DNA from: Bacillota bacterium
GTDB lineage: Bacteria > Bacillota > Clostridia > Lachnospirales > Lachnospiraceae
Direction: 5' to 3'
Assembly: GCA_902363515.1 (NCBI GenBank)
Contig: CABJAN010000014.1
Span: 1-64,000 of the forward strand
DNA: 64,000 nucleotides
Shown here one piece after another: positions 9,275-18,525 of this stretch. The notes under the pieces are model-generated. The model searched no databases. It was not told where the DNA came from and worked only from the letters and a program-made list of their open reading frames with translations. Made by a program: the position numbers and the translations under genes. Positions within the stretch are counted from its first letter, which is position 1, and every line of letters starts with the position of its first letter.

Positions 9275-10204
9275 ATGATTTATAACAATGTAAGACATGA
9301 GTGCAATCTTTATAATTTCTTTTTTGCACCAAGAGGAAACCTGAGAATGATGGAACTGGGAATGAAGATTACCCAGATGTATCTGAACCCCTTTGACAAA
9401 ATCATTGGGATTATCGGAGCCAAGGATTCCGGCAAGAGTATGCTGATTCGCGGTATGTTTCCGGGGATTCAGACTGTAGAAGAGGATGATGAGTTTGAGG
9501 TGCTGAACATGCCTCTTTTAAATGCAGAGGATGTGGGATTTTACACTCCGAAAACTTTTCATGTGGATGTGCGTATGGCAAAAAAATACGTGCCATTAGA
9601 AGAGATTGCCAGGGCGGTTCTGGATGTGACAGCGCAGAATAAGCGGGTGATTGTAGAGCATTTTGAAATCCTATATCCTGCTTTAAAGCGCAATGCAGAT
9701 TTGCTCATTGGACTGGGAGAAGAGGTGCTGGTAACCAGACCGTCCCTGTTTGGCCCTTTACCGGATAATATTGCAGATATTGTTTTTAAATCTTTGATTT
9801 ACAGAAAAATGGCTCACAGCGCAGAGGATTTGTTCGGTTACTGTGTAAAAGATATTGAGCGGCCTTCTTACACGCGGTCCGGTCTGAAGCATGGCTTTAT
9901 GATTAATTACCGGGAAAAGCCCAATTTTGATTTGTATGAAATTGAGGAGAAAATTCAGGATATTATTCGTCAGGATTTGCCTATTGTGCCAAGCGGAGAG
10001 GAAAGCATTAAAATCGGAGATTATGAAATGCATTGCACTGGTCCTCTGATGCATGTGGAGAGTACAGGAAAGATAGAGGGGTTTTCTCTGGTGAAGGAGT
10101 TCTATTATGAGCCGCGTTTTAATGAATATGTGGTAGCAGGTGTAGTAGGACAAAAAGACAAGCAAAAAGAGAAAGATGAAGAAATCAATGTGATTGAGGT
10201 TTAA
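9275..10204 (+). CDS. conserved P-loop NTP-binding protein of unknown function
   Basis: A 309-residue soluble protein with a clear Walker A motif GAKDSGKS (residues 48-55) after a distinctive N-terminus that contains HECNLYNFFFAPRG. The middle has RVIVEHFEILYP, a strand ending in acidic and histidine residues that may act as Walker B. The C-terminal third (about 190-300) looks like a separate alpha/beta domain with GDYEMHCTGPLMHVESTGKI. I recall homologues in Clostridia being labelled 'alanine-tRNA synthetase second additional domain-containing', which would fit the C-terminal part, but I cannot verify this. It is followed at once by a hairpin and is probably single-gene. Confidence 0.7.
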   Translation: MIYNNVRHECNLYNFFFAPRGNLRMMELGMKITQMYLNPFDKIIGIIGAKDSGKSMLIRGMFPGIQTVEEDDEFEVLNMPLLNAEDVGFYTPKTFHVDVRMAKKYVPLEEIARAVLDVTAQNKRVIVEHFEILYPALKRNADLLIGLGEEVLVTRPSLFGPLPDNIADIVFKSLIYRKMAHSAEDLFGYCVKDIERPSYTRSGLKHGFMINYREKPNFDLYEIEEKIQDIIRQDLPIVPSGEESIKIGDYEMHCTGPLMHVESTGKIEGFSLVKEFYYEPRFNEYVVAGVVGQKDKQKEKDEEINVIEV

Positions 10205-10207
10205 AAG

Positions 10208-10246
10208 CTGCCTCCCATGCCATTTATTCTGTGACATGGGAGGCAG
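10208..10246 (-). terminator. strong hairpin, terminator of the AraC gene
   Basis: CTGCCTCCCATG and CATGGGAGGCAG form a perfect 12-base stem. On the minus strand it is followed by CTTTTAAA. The proximal arm overlaps the last codons of the AraC gene (stop at 10224). It may also serve the plus-strand P-loop gene. Confidence 0.75.
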
Positions 10247-11132
10247 AAGTCTGCATAGCTTTTCGAAATTGCTTTGGAGACATGTTTTTGTATTGCTGAA
10301 ACAATTTGATAAAATAGCTTGTGGAACCAAAGCCACAGGAAACAGCAAGGTCTGTAATGGAAGCTGTGGTAGAGACCAGAAGCTTTTCGGCTTCTGTAAG
10401 CCGGATGCGGGTCACGTATTCCCGGAAGTTCATGTGAAGAATCTGATGAAAGCTTCTGGAAAAATAGCTGTAGCTCATACCACACAGCCGGGCAGCTTTC
10501 AGGGCGGTGACAGGGGTGTCAAACTGTTCCCGTACATAGGAAAAGGCAGGAGCCAGTTGTCTTGCCAGCTCTTCATTTACAAAGGATTGGGAAGAAAGGG
10601 AAATTCCTTTTTCATGCCAGTAGCGGAGAATCCAGAGAAAAATACTTCCAATATGGTTGCGGATAGCCAGTTCGCAGCCATATTTTTTTTCACAGTCTTC
10701 CCGGAAAATTTCCTGAACCCAGAAAGAAATGCCAGTATCTTTTAGCGCCTGTTTTGGAATGACCTGCTCCTGGTGGGGATATTGGGAGAGGAAGGGCAGG
10801 AGGTACTGAGATTCCAGATAGCTGCAGGACATGTTGCTGTAAATCAGTTCCGGGAGAAAACGGATGACATAGTAACTGCCTCCCTCATTGGAAAGGCTGT
10901 TAATTAAGTGAACTTCTCCTGCGGGAATCAGCACCAAATCTTGGGGGCCAAATCGGTGATAAGAACTTCCCAGATAAAGTTCAAAAAAATTTTCTTTTCC
11001 GTAAAGGATTTCGATATAATCATGATAGTGGGCAGGATAGACCAGTCCTGCGCCTTCCATGTCCTGGAGATGGCAGACATAAGATAAAGGAATGCCATCC
11101 ATGCAGGGCTTTTTTTCTTTCATAAATTCCAT
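10224..11132 (-). CDS. AraC family transcriptional regulator
   Basis: A 302-residue regulator with an N-terminal cupin sugar-sensing domain (about 15-150; HYHDYIEILY and LIPAGEVHLINS are the typical strands) and two C-terminal helix-turn-helix motifs (about 195-295; ALKAARLCGMSYSYFSRSFHQ and ITDLAVSCGFGSTSYFIKLFQQY). The start at 11132 follows GAGG with an eight-base gap. It is divergent from the GH3 glucosidase gene at 11247, with only 114 bases between the starts, so it most likely activates that gene when an oligosaccharide is bound. The inducer is not known. Confidence 0.88.
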   Translation of the reverse strand: MEFMKEKKPCMDGIPLSYVCHLQDMEGAGLVYPAHYHDYIEILYGKENFFELYLGSSYHRFGPQDLVLIPAGEVHLINSLSNEGGSYYVIRFLPELIYSNMSCSYLESQYLLPFLSQYPHQEQVIPKQALKDTGISFWVQEIFREDCEKKYGCELAIRNHIGSIFLWILRYWHEKGISLSSQSFVNEELARQLAPAFSYVREQFDTPVTALKAARLCGMSYSYFSRSFHQILHMNFREYVTRIRLTEAEKLLVSTTASITDLAVSCGFGSTSYFIKLFQQYKNMSPKQFRKAMQTSASHVTE

Positions 11133-11170
11133 ATTTTATACCTCAGCAGGACAAATTATTATTATTTTTA

Positions 11171-11212
11171 AGCACAAAAATTATAGCACAAAAAAGGGGT
11201 GAGGGCTATAAT
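11171..11212 (+). promoter_or_regulatory. AraC-dependent promoter candidate of the GH3 gene
   Basis: A perfect TATAAT (11207-11212) lacks a recognisable -35. Just upstream AGCACAAAAA occurs twice, at 11171 and 11185, as direct repeats 14 bases apart. A good -10, a missing -35 and adjacent direct repeats are what an activator-dependent promoter looks like. Confidence 0.5.
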
Positions 11213-11246
11213 AAACCCAGAAAAATAAGAAAGGACTTGAGAAAAT

Positions 11247-14003
11247 ATGGAAGATAAAAAAATAGGAATTCCTCTGGAAGGATTTGGTGAAGCCGTAAGA
11301 AAGGCAGCAGCAGAAGGAATGGTTTTGCTGAAAAATGAGAACCAGATGTTGCCAATTACAGAAAAAGACCAGGTGGCTTTATTCGGAAGATGCCAGATGA
11401 ATTATTATAAAAGCGGAACAGGTTCAGGAGGCGCTGTGAATACTGCTTATACCACCAATCTCATAGATGGATTTCGGCGGTACAAAAATATTGTATTAAA
11501 TGAGGAATTGCTGAAGGTTTATGAAGCCTGGATTCAGGAACACCCTTTTGATGACGGGCAGGGAGCCTGGGCCAGTGAGCCATGGTTTCAAAAGGAAATG
11601 CCCGTTTCCCTGGAACTGGCAAAAAAAGCCAGAGAGACTTCCAATAAGGCTCTGGTAGTCATTGGAAGGACTGCAGGGGAGGACAAGGATTATGCGGCTG
11701 TGGAAGGCAGCTATTATCTTACAAAAGAAGAAAAGCAGCTTTTGGAAACCGTAGCGGAAGTGTTTGAGGACACGTGTGTGATTATGAATGTTTCCAATAT
11801 TATTGACATGAGCTGGCTGGAAACTTTAAAGAATAAGGAACATATAAGAAGTGTTATTTATACCTGGCAGGGTGGCGTGGAAGCAGGCGGCGCCAGCGCA
11901 GATGTGCTGGTGGGAGCAGCAGTGCCAGGCGGAAAACTTCCGGACACCATTGCTTATGATATCAAAGACTATCCAAGCACTGCAAATTTCGGAAATGAAG
12001 AAAAGAATCTGTATCAGGAAGATATTTATGTGGGATACCGGTATTTTGAGACCTTTGCTCCGGAGCGTGTGCAGTTTCCTTTTGGCTTTGGATTGTCTTA
12101 TACAGACTTTTCTATGGAAGTGAAACATGCAGAAATCCTGGGCTCTGGTGTGGATGTCAGTGTGGAATTTAAGGTAGAAGTAAAAAATGTGGGTTCCCAA
12201 TATGCGGGAAAAGAAGTGGTGCAGGTGTATTATGAAGCCCCACAGGGAAAGCTTGGAAAACCGGCAAGAGAACTGGGAGCTTTTGCAAAAACAGAGGTAT
12301 TACAGCCGGGAGAACCCCAGGTATTGACCTTGCAGCTTCCTGTTGCCACTATGGCATCCTATGATGACAGTGGCGTTACAGGATATAAATCCTGTTATGT
12401 GCTGGAGCCAGGACTGTACAAGTTTTATGTGGGCGGTGATGTGAGAGCTGCGCAGCAGGTTTCTCTTCAGGGACAAGAAGGCATGGAAATTTCAGAATGT
12501 ATAGTAACAGAAGTCTTGGAGGAAGCACTGGCGCCTGCAGAGAAATTTCAGAGACTTTGCCCTGGAAACAAAAAAGAGGATGGAACCTATGAACCAAAGG
12601 CAGAGGATGTTCCGGTCCAGACCATTTCCCTGGAAGAAAGGATTCGGGAGCGGATGCCAGAGGCAATGGAAATCACAGGAAACCAGGGAATTTCCTTCCA
12701 GGATGTAAGAGACAAAAAAGCCAGTCTGGAAGCCTTTGTGGCGCAGTTATCAGAAAGAGAGCTGGCGATTCTGGTAAGAGGGGAAGGTATGTGCAATCCA
12801 CTGGTAACACCTGGAACTGCATCTGCCTTTGGTGGAACAGCCCCAAGCCTTTATGCTTATGGAATCCCTCCGGTATGTACTGCAGACGGACCTTCCGGTA
12901 TTCGTATGGACAGTGGATTAAAAGCTACACAAATGCCTATTGGAACCATGCTGGCTGCCAGTTGGAATCTGCCGCTTGTGGAGGAACTCTATGAATGGGA
13001 AGGACAGGAGCTTTTGAGAAATGAAATTGACACCTTGCTGGGGCCTGGAATTAACCTTCACAGAAATCCACTAAATGGAAGAAATTTTGAATATTTCTCT
13101 GAAGACCCTTATCTTACCGGAAAATTTGCAGCGGCAGTGGTAAAAGGAATTAAGAAAAGCGGCGCAGATGCCACAGTGAAGCATTTTGCCTGCAATAATC
13201 AGGAGCTTGCCAGAAATACAGCGGATTCCGTAGTGTCAGAACGTGCAGTCCGGGAGTTGTATTTAAAAGGATTTGAAATAGCAGTGAAAGAAGGCAAGGC
13301 ATGCTCTATCATGACATCTTATAATCCATTAAACGGTCACTGGTCTGCATCAAATTATGATTTATGTACCACTATTTTAAGAGGAGAGTGGGGATACACT
13401 GGTATTGTAATGACAGACTGGTGGGCAAAAATGAACGACCCGATTTCAGGAGGGGAGGCAAAAATCACCCATACAGCAGCCATGGTAAGAGCTCAGAATG
13501 ATTTATACATGGTAGTGACCAACGGTGGCTCTGAGGAAAATGAGTATGAGGATGATACACTGGAAGCTCTGAAAGAGGGCAGACTTACGGTTGGAGAACT
13601 GCAAAGATGTGCCATGAATATCTGTCATTTTATTCTTCACACACCTGCTGCAAAAAGAAAATTAAAAACCCTGGAAGAGATGGAAGTAGAGCAGGGAGAC
13701 TTTTCTTTTACTCCTGTAAAACTCTGTCCCAAGAAGCCGGAAACAATGAAGTTGACTATTGAACAGGCCGGCAGATACAAATTCCTGGTAAAAGCGCGTT
13801 CTGCCCTGTCCTCTCTGGCGCAGTCTTCCAGCAATCTGTTATTAAATCAGAAGCCGGTACTGACCATTCAGAGTAACGGAACAGAAAATCAGTGGACTGT
13901 TTTAAAACTAAATAACATTCAGTTGGAAGCAGGAGAATATGAGGTTTCCATGGCTTCTGTAAAAGCGGGGCTGGAGATTGAATGGATTGATGTAACAAGA
14001 TAG
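11247..14003 (+). CDS. GH3 family beta-glucosidase with swapped domain order
   Basis: A 918-residue glycoside hydrolase, cytoplasmic by lack of a signal peptide. The C-terminal alpha/beta-sandwich domain of GH3 comes first (about 15-290; ends YVGYRYFETF and FPFGFGLSY), then a fibronectin-III-like domain (about 300-410), and only then the TIM-barrel catalytic domain (about 500-800), with the nucleophile D724 in VMTDWW and the substrate loop NGRNFEYFSEDP. A small beta domain ends the protein. This inverted order is known in some beta-glucosidases from Ruminococcus and Butyrivibrio. It probably hydrolyses imported beta-glucosides or related oligosaccharides under the divergent AraC regulator. 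Confidence 0.88.
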   Translation: MEDKKIGIPLEGFGEAVRKAAAEGMVLLKNENQMLPITEKDQVALFGRCQMNYYKSGTGSGGAVNTAYTTNLIDGFRRYKNIVLNEELLKVYEAWIQEHPFDDGQGAWASEPWFQKEMPVSLELAKKARETSNKALVVIGRTAGEDKDYAAVEGSYYLTKEEKQLLETVAEVFEDTCVIMNVSNIIDMSWLETLKNKEHIRSVIYTWQGGVEAGGASADVLVGAAVPGGKLPDTIAYDIKDYPSTANFGNEEKNLYQEDIYVGYRYFETFAPERVQFPFGFGLSYTDFSMEVKHAEILGSGVDVSVEFKVEVKNVGSQYAGKEVVQVYYEAPQGKLGKPARELGAFAKTEVLQPGEPQVLTLQLPVATMASYDDSGVTGYKSCYVLEPGLYKFYVGGDVRAAQQVSLQGQEGMEISECIVTEVLEEALAPAEKFQRLCPGNKKEDGTYEPKAEDVPVQTISLEERIRERMPEAMEITGNQGISFQDVRDKKASLEAFVAQLSERELAILVRGEGMCNPLVTPGTASAFGGTAPSLYAYGIPPVCTADGPSGIRMDSGLKATQMPIGTMLAASWNLPLVEELYEWEGQELLRNEIDTLLGPGINLHRNPLNGRNFEYFSEDPYLTGKFAAAVVKGIKKSGADATVKHFACNNQELARNTADSVVSERAVRELYLKGFEIAVKEGKACSIMTSYNPLNGHWSASNYDLCTTILRGEWGYTGIVMTDWWAKMNDPISGGEAKITHTAAMVRAQNDLYMVVTNGGSEENEYEDDTLEALKEGRLTVGELQRCAMNICHFILHTPAAKRKLKTLEEMEVEQGDFSFTPVKLCPKKPETMKLTIEQAGRYKFLVKARSALSSLAQSSSNLLLNQKPVLTIQSNGTENQWTVLKLNNIQLEAGEYEVSMASVKAGLEIEWIDVTR

Positions 14004-14037
14004 GAAAATCAAAAAAACAGAAAAATTTCTCTTCATA

Positions 14038-14066
14038 TTGCAATTAAAACACAGGTAATATATACT
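14038..14066 (+). promoter_or_regulatory. sigma-A promoter of the MBOAT/DHHW operon
   Basis: TTGCAA, a 17-base spacer and TATACT lie 68 bases before the MBOAT start. Confidence 0.7.
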
Positions 14067-14133
14067 GTTAATTAGTGTCATTTCCTAAGGGATAATGTCG
14101 ATTACAGTAAAAATAATATGAGGGGATAGAAGA

Positions 14134-15555
14134 ATGGTATTTTCCAGTTTATTGTTTGTATTTTTGTTTCTGACATTGAATTTAATCGTCTATTTCTTTG
14201 TCAGTGAAAAAAAGCGAAATTATGTATTGCTTATTTTTTCTTTGATTTTTTATGCCTGGGGCGGTCCAAAGTTTTTGATTTTGTTAGTGGGGGAGACTGC
14301 AGCTAGTTGGTTTTTTGCTTTGCAGATTGAAAAAGAAAAAAGTACTGCAAGACGCAGACTCTATATGGCTGGAGAGTGTGTGGTGCTTTTGGGACTTTTG
14401 GGATTTTTTAAGTATACCGTATTTTTCCTTGGAAATCTTCAGGCGCTGACCGGATTTCCAAAAGAAATCCCCCAGATTGTTCTTCCTATTGGGATTTCTT
14501 TTTACACCTTCCAGTTACTGTCTTATGTAATAGATGTGTATAGGGGAGAAGTTTCTGCGCAGCCTAAGTTCTGGAAGCTCTTATTGTATTCCAGCTTGTT
14601 TCATCAATGCATCGCCGGGCCTATTGTGCGCTATGAGACAGTGGCAAATGAAATTGATGAGAGGAAAATATCTTCAGGTGATGTTTTCGTAGGTGTACGG
14701 AGATTTTGTGTGGGGCTGGCGAAGAAATCGATTCTGGCCAATTCCTGCGCTTCTGCGGCAGATACTCTTCTGCCTGCAGGAGTGGAGGCTTTAGGCGCAC
14801 AGTCAACCCTTGGTCTGTGGCTGGGAATGTTGTTTTATATGCTGCAGATTTATCTGGACTTTTCCGCTTATTCTGATATGGCAATCGGTATGGGAAGAAT
14901 GGTGGGATTCCATTATCTGGAAAACTTTAATTATCCGTATATTGCAAAATCAGCCCAGGATTTCTGGAGAAGATGGCATATTTCCCTGAGCAGCTTTTTC
15001 AGGGATTATGTCTATATTCCTCTGGGAGGAAGCCGGTGTGAAACCTGGAAGATTGTACGAAATATGGCAGTGGTGTGGTTTTTGACGGGAATGTGGCATG
15101 GAGCCAGCTGGAACTACATACTCTGGGGTGTTTATTATCTGGCGTTCCTGTTATTGGAACGGTTTGTAATAAAAGACCGTATTCCAAAAGGTCTGAATCA
15201 CGTGTATGCCCTTTTGGTCATCTTTTTCGGATGGGTCATTTTTAAATTTGAAAATATGAAGGAGCTTGGACTTGTTCTTTTAGGCCTGTTTGGCATTGGA
15301 AGTTCAGGATTTACAGGTTTGGAAGCCGGAACGGTATTTATGAATAATCTTTTTTTCCTGATCATTGCAGTTATTGCAGTGACACCTCTTGGAAAAAAAC
15401 TGAGAAGGATTCTGTTTGAACTGGGAAAAACCAGTAAACCGATATTCTGGTTCTTTAATATTACAGAGATGCTGACGCCGGTCCTGCTGCTGTTATTGTC
15501 TGTACTGGCGCTGATTGGGGACAGCTATAATCCCTTCCTGTATTTTCAGTTTTAA
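14134..15555 (+). CDS. MBOAT family O-acyltransferase (AlgI/DltB-like)
   Basis: A 473-residue polytopic membrane protein with about ten membrane spans. The MBOAT core is clear: the PIGISFYTFQLLSYVIDVYRG stretch, the YPYIAKSAQDFWRRWHISLS motif and the invariant histidine in MWHGASWNYILWG. Such proteins move acyl groups, usually acetate, across the membrane to surface or secreted polymers. The next gene, 30 bases downstream, encodes a DHHW/AlgJ-like partner, the usual pairing for polysaccharide O-acetylation. DltB of D-alanylation is less likely because dltA, dltC and dltD are absent. Confidence 0.88.
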   Translation: MVFSSLLFVFLFLTLNLIVYFFVSEKKRNYVLLIFSLIFYAWGGPKFLILLVGETAASWFFALQIEKEKSTARRRLYMAGECVVLLGLLGFFKYTVFFLGNLQALTGFPKEIPQIVLPIGISFYTFQLLSYVIDVYRGEVSAQPKFWKLLLYSSLFHQCIAGPIVRYETVANEIDERKISSGDVFVGVRRFCVGLAKKSILANSCASAADTLLPAGVEALGAQSTLGLWLGMLFYMLQIYLDFSAYSDMAIGMGRMVGFHYLENFNYPYIAKSAQDFWRRWHISLSSFFRDYVYIPLGGSRCETWKIVRNMAVVWFLTGMWHGASWNYILWGVYYLAFLLLERFVIKDRIPKGLNHVYALLVIFFGWVIFKFENMKELGLVLLGLFGIGSSGFTGLEAGTVFMNNLFFLIIAVIAVTPLGKKLRRILFELGKTSKPIFWFFNITEMLTPVLLLLLSVLALIGDSYNPFLYFQF

Positions 15556-15585
15556 TCAAAGGATTACAAAGAAAGAGGTTGGCAA

Positions 15586-16953
15586 ATGGCAAAAGAAAAA
15601 TATACAAAGGAACAAAAAAAGATTATACGGAAGTTTCGCGGTCTTGCTGTAAAAGCCTTTGCAGCGGTTATGCTCATTGGATGTGTGATGGGGTTTTTGT
15701 TTTTCTTCCGGCCCAGTACATCCCAGGTGGAGAAAAGAAAACTGACGGAATTTCCCAAATTTACGGTGAGTTCCTTTTTGGACGGTTCCTTTTTCTCCCA
15801 GGTGTCTTTGTGGTATTCTGACACCTTTCCCATGAGAGACACCCTGATTGCTGCGGATAAAAAGGTCAAAGATTTATATGGAATAGAATCCTCCACCATG
15901 ATGGTAGGGGGACACGAGCAGGGGGATGCAATTCCTGCTGCGGGAGCGAAAAAGGAAGAAAAGACAGCAGATAAAAAAGATAAAGAGACAGAGGACAGCA
16001 CACAGAAAGAAGAGAACCAGGATCCTGTGACAGCGCCGGACAGTCAGGAGATGGAAGCCGAGATTCAGAATCAGATTCAGCAGGGGCTCTATGTAAAAGA
16101 CGGGGCAGCCTACAGTGTTTACTATTTTAACCAGGGAGCGGCTGAAACCTATACGGATGCCCTGAATCAGGCCGCAGAAGAACTGGACGGCATTGCAAAT
16201 GTATATTCCCTTCTGGTACCTAATAACTCAGGGGCAATGCTGCCGGAGAAAGAGTTAAAGGGACTGGGTGGTTCTGACCAGGAACAGGCAATTTCTTATT
16301 ATTACAGTCTTTATGACAAGGTAATTCCTGTTAAAACCATAGAAACACTGCGGGAACATAATGATGAATATCTGTATTTCCGCACAGACCATCACTGGAC
16401 TCAGCTAGGCGCTTATTACGTGTATGAGAATTTTTGCAAGGAAAAGGGAGTTGAACCACATAAATTATCAGAGTTTGAAAAAATGTCCTTTGAGCCATTT
16501 CTGGGAACTTTCTATACGGAACTGCAGAATCAGGATATGGCAAAAAATCCGGACCGTGTAGATGCTTATGTACCCATGGGAACTAATGATATGACTTATT
16601 GGAATACAGATGGTTCCAAACAGGAGTGGCATGTTATAGAAGATGTAAGCACCTGGGATCAGAGTTCCGGATATTATTGTTATATTGGCGGGGACAAACC
16701 TATGAGCATGATAGAAAACCCTGAGATTCAGGACGGTTCTTCCTGTATTGTTTTAAAAGAATCCTACGGAAACTGTTTTGTACCATTTTTAGTAGATCAT
16801 TATCAGACTGTATATGTGGTAGACTTCCGCTATGCAGATGTGAATCTGGTAGACTATGTCAAAGAAAAGAAAATCCAGGATGTGCTGATTATGAACAACA
16901 TCACGATTATCGGAAGTGATACTGTAGCGAATAAAATCGCAGGGCTTCTGTAA
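15586..16953 (+). CDS. DHHW family protein, extracytoplasmic partner of the MBOAT acyltransferase
   Basis: A 455-residue membrane-anchored protein. A basic N-terminus and one membrane helix (about residues 20-45) lead to an external domain of the AlgJ/AlgX SGNH-hydrolase type with the signature RTDHHWTQLG. Residues of about 110-160 form a low-complexity Lys/Glu/Asp linker. GSSCIVLKESYGNCF contains the serine-like element used by this family. It likely receives the acyl group from the MBOAT protein and places it on a surface polymer. ATG 15586 follows AGAGG. Confidence 0.82.
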   Translation: MAKEKYTKEQKKIIRKFRGLAVKAFAAVMLIGCVMGFLFFFRPSTSQVEKRKLTEFPKFTVSSFLDGSFFSQVSLWYSDTFPMRDTLIAADKKVKDLYGIESSTMMVGGHEQGDAIPAAGAKKEEKTADKKDKETEDSTQKEENQDPVTAPDSQEMEAEIQNQIQQGLYVKDGAAYSVYYFNQGAAETYTDALNQAAEELDGIANVYSLLVPNNSGAMLPEKELKGLGGSDQEQAISYYYSLYDKVIPVKTIETLREHNDEYLYFRTDHHWTQLGAYYVYENFCKEKGVEPHKLSEFEKMSFEPFLGTFYTELQNQDMAKNPDRVDAYVPMGTNDMTYWNTDGSKQEWHVIEDVSTWDQSSGYYCYIGGDKPMSMIENPEIQDGSSCIVLKESYGNCFVPFLVDHYQTVYVVDFRYADVNLVDYVKEKKIQDVLIMNNITIIGSDTVANKIAGLL

Positions 16954-16984
16954 GCTGCGTGAGAAATAACAGAAATGAATAAAT

Positions 16985-17050
16985 AAAAGAGGAACGACTG
17001 TGTAAACGGTATTAAGCTTCAAAATGCTGCTACCAGGTGTTTCTCTTTTT
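16985..17050 (+). terminator. terminator of the MBOAT/DHHW operon
   Basis: AAAAGAGGAAC pairs with GTTTCTCTTTTT, ending in a T run; GGTA/TACC may extend pairing inside the long loop. Confidence 0.55.
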
Positions 17051-17065
17051 GTGTTTACATATATA

Positions 17066-17094
17066 TTCACAAATAAAAAAGGCTGTGATAAAAT
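17066..17094 (+). promoter_or_regulatory. promoter of the MATE exporter gene
   Basis: TTCACA, a 17-base spacer and TAAAAT with an extended TGA element. Confidence 0.6.
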
Positions 17095-17129
17095 CTATTT
17101 AAAGAAAAATCAAAAGAAGGAAGTTTGCA

Positions 17130-18509
17130 ATGAGTTCAAAAACAAAGAAAAATAAATATGAAATTGATATGTGCAGCGGTTCTATTATGGACAAGCTGAT
17201 TGCCTTTTCCCTGCCCCTTATGCTTTCTGGTATTTTGCAGTTGATGTTTAATGCAGTGGATATTGTAGTGGTGGGAAAGTTTAGCGGAAGTGAAGCGCTG
17301 GCAGCAGTGGGCTCCACATCTGCTCTTATTAATGTGTTTACCAATTTATTTATCGGGGTATCGCTGGGAACCAATGTACTGGCTGCCCGCTTCTATGCCT
17401 CAGGAAGAGAAAAGGAGATGTCCGAAACCGTACATACATCTCTTACCTTTGCGCTTATCAGTGGTATTGTGATGTCTTTTGTGGGACTGTTCTGTTCAAG
17501 AGGCGCCCTGGAGCTTATGGCAACACCGGAAGATGTGATTGGACAGGCAGCCCTTTATATGAAAATTTACTTTTTGGGAATGCCATTTTTCATGTTGTAT
17601 AATTACGGGGCAGCGGTTTTAAGAGCTGTGGGAGATACTAAGAGACCGCTGTATTTTCTGGTGGTTTCCGGCATTTTAAATGCAGGACTGAATATGTTTT
17701 TAGTCATTGTCTTTCATATGGGAGTGGAAGGCGTGGCTATTGCCACTGTGATTTCCCAGATGGTTTCCTGTATTTTGGTACTGCATTGTCTGTATCACTG
17801 TGAGGGAAGCTATCAACTGCGGTTTTCCAAGCTTACCATAAAAAAGCAGTATTTAAAGCCGATTTTCCAGGTGGGAATCCCCGCTGGGATTCAGAGTACC
17901 GTGATTAATTTTTCCAATGTACTGCTGCAGTCTTCCGTAAATTCCTTTGGCTCTATTGCCATGGCAGGCTATACAGCAGCAAATAATATTTTTGGATTTT
18001 TGTTTGTGGCAGTGAATTCTGTAACCCAGGCATGTATGAGCTTTACCAGCCAGAACTTTGGAGCCGGAAAGTGGAAGCGCATGGACAAGGTACTAGTGAA
18101 CTGTATCTTTTTATCCGTTACAGTAGCAACGCTTTTGGGAGGCGGGGCATATGTATTTGGCCCGCAGCTTTTAAAGATTTATACCAATAATCCGGAGGTG
18201 ATTCAGTGCGGAGTGGAGATTCTCCTGTATACAACTGTGACCTATTTCCTGTGCGGATTAATGGATTTATTTCCGGGAGCTTTGCGGGGAATGGGATATT
18301 CTGCAGTGCCCATGATTCTGTCTGTTATCGGAACTGTTGGAACCAGAATTATCTGGATTTTCTGGGTGTTTCCACAACACCGCTCCCTGGATCTGCTGTT
18401 TATCTCCTATCCCGCATCCTGGATTGCAACCATTGTGATGCAGGTGATTTGTTTCTGGTTTGTGAGAAAAAAAGTTCATAAAACTTTACAGAGGCGTTCC
18501 AATAGCTAA
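17130..18509 (+). CDS. MATE family multidrug/toxin exporter
   Basis: A 459-residue protein with twelve predicted membrane helices in two pseudo-repeats. The MATE features are PLMLSGILQLMFNAVDIVVVGKFSGSEALAAVG in helix 1 and the VGIPAGIQS and TQACMSFTSQNFGAGKW elements at the start of the second half. The protein expels cationic compounds using a sodium or proton gradient. The substrate cannot be predicted. AGAAGG precedes the ATG. It is 16 bases upstream of the Tim44-like gene, so the two are probably co-transcribed. Confidence 0.88.
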   Translation: MSSKTKKNKYEIDMCSGSIMDKLIAFSLPLMLSGILQLMFNAVDIVVVGKFSGSEALAAVGSTSALINVFTNLFIGVSLGTNVLAARFYASGREKEMSETVHTSLTFALISGIVMSFVGLFCSRGALELMATPEDVIGQAALYMKIYFLGMPFFMLYNYGAAVLRAVGDTKRPLYFLVVSGILNAGLNMFLVIVFHMGVEGVAIATVISQMVSCILVLHCLYHCEGSYQLRFSKLTIKKQYLKPIFQVGIPAGIQSTVINFSNVLLQSSVNSFGSIAMAGYTAANNIFGFLFVAVNSVTQACMSFTSQNFGAGKWKRMDKVLVNCIFLSVTVATLLGGGAYVFGPQLLKIYTNNPEVIQCGVEILLYTTVTYFLCGLMDLFPGALRGMGYSAVPMILSVIGTVGTRIIWIFWVFPQHRSLDLLFISYPASWIATIVMQVICFWFVRKKVHKTLQRRSNS

Positions 18510-18525
18510 GTGCGAAAGGAGAAGG

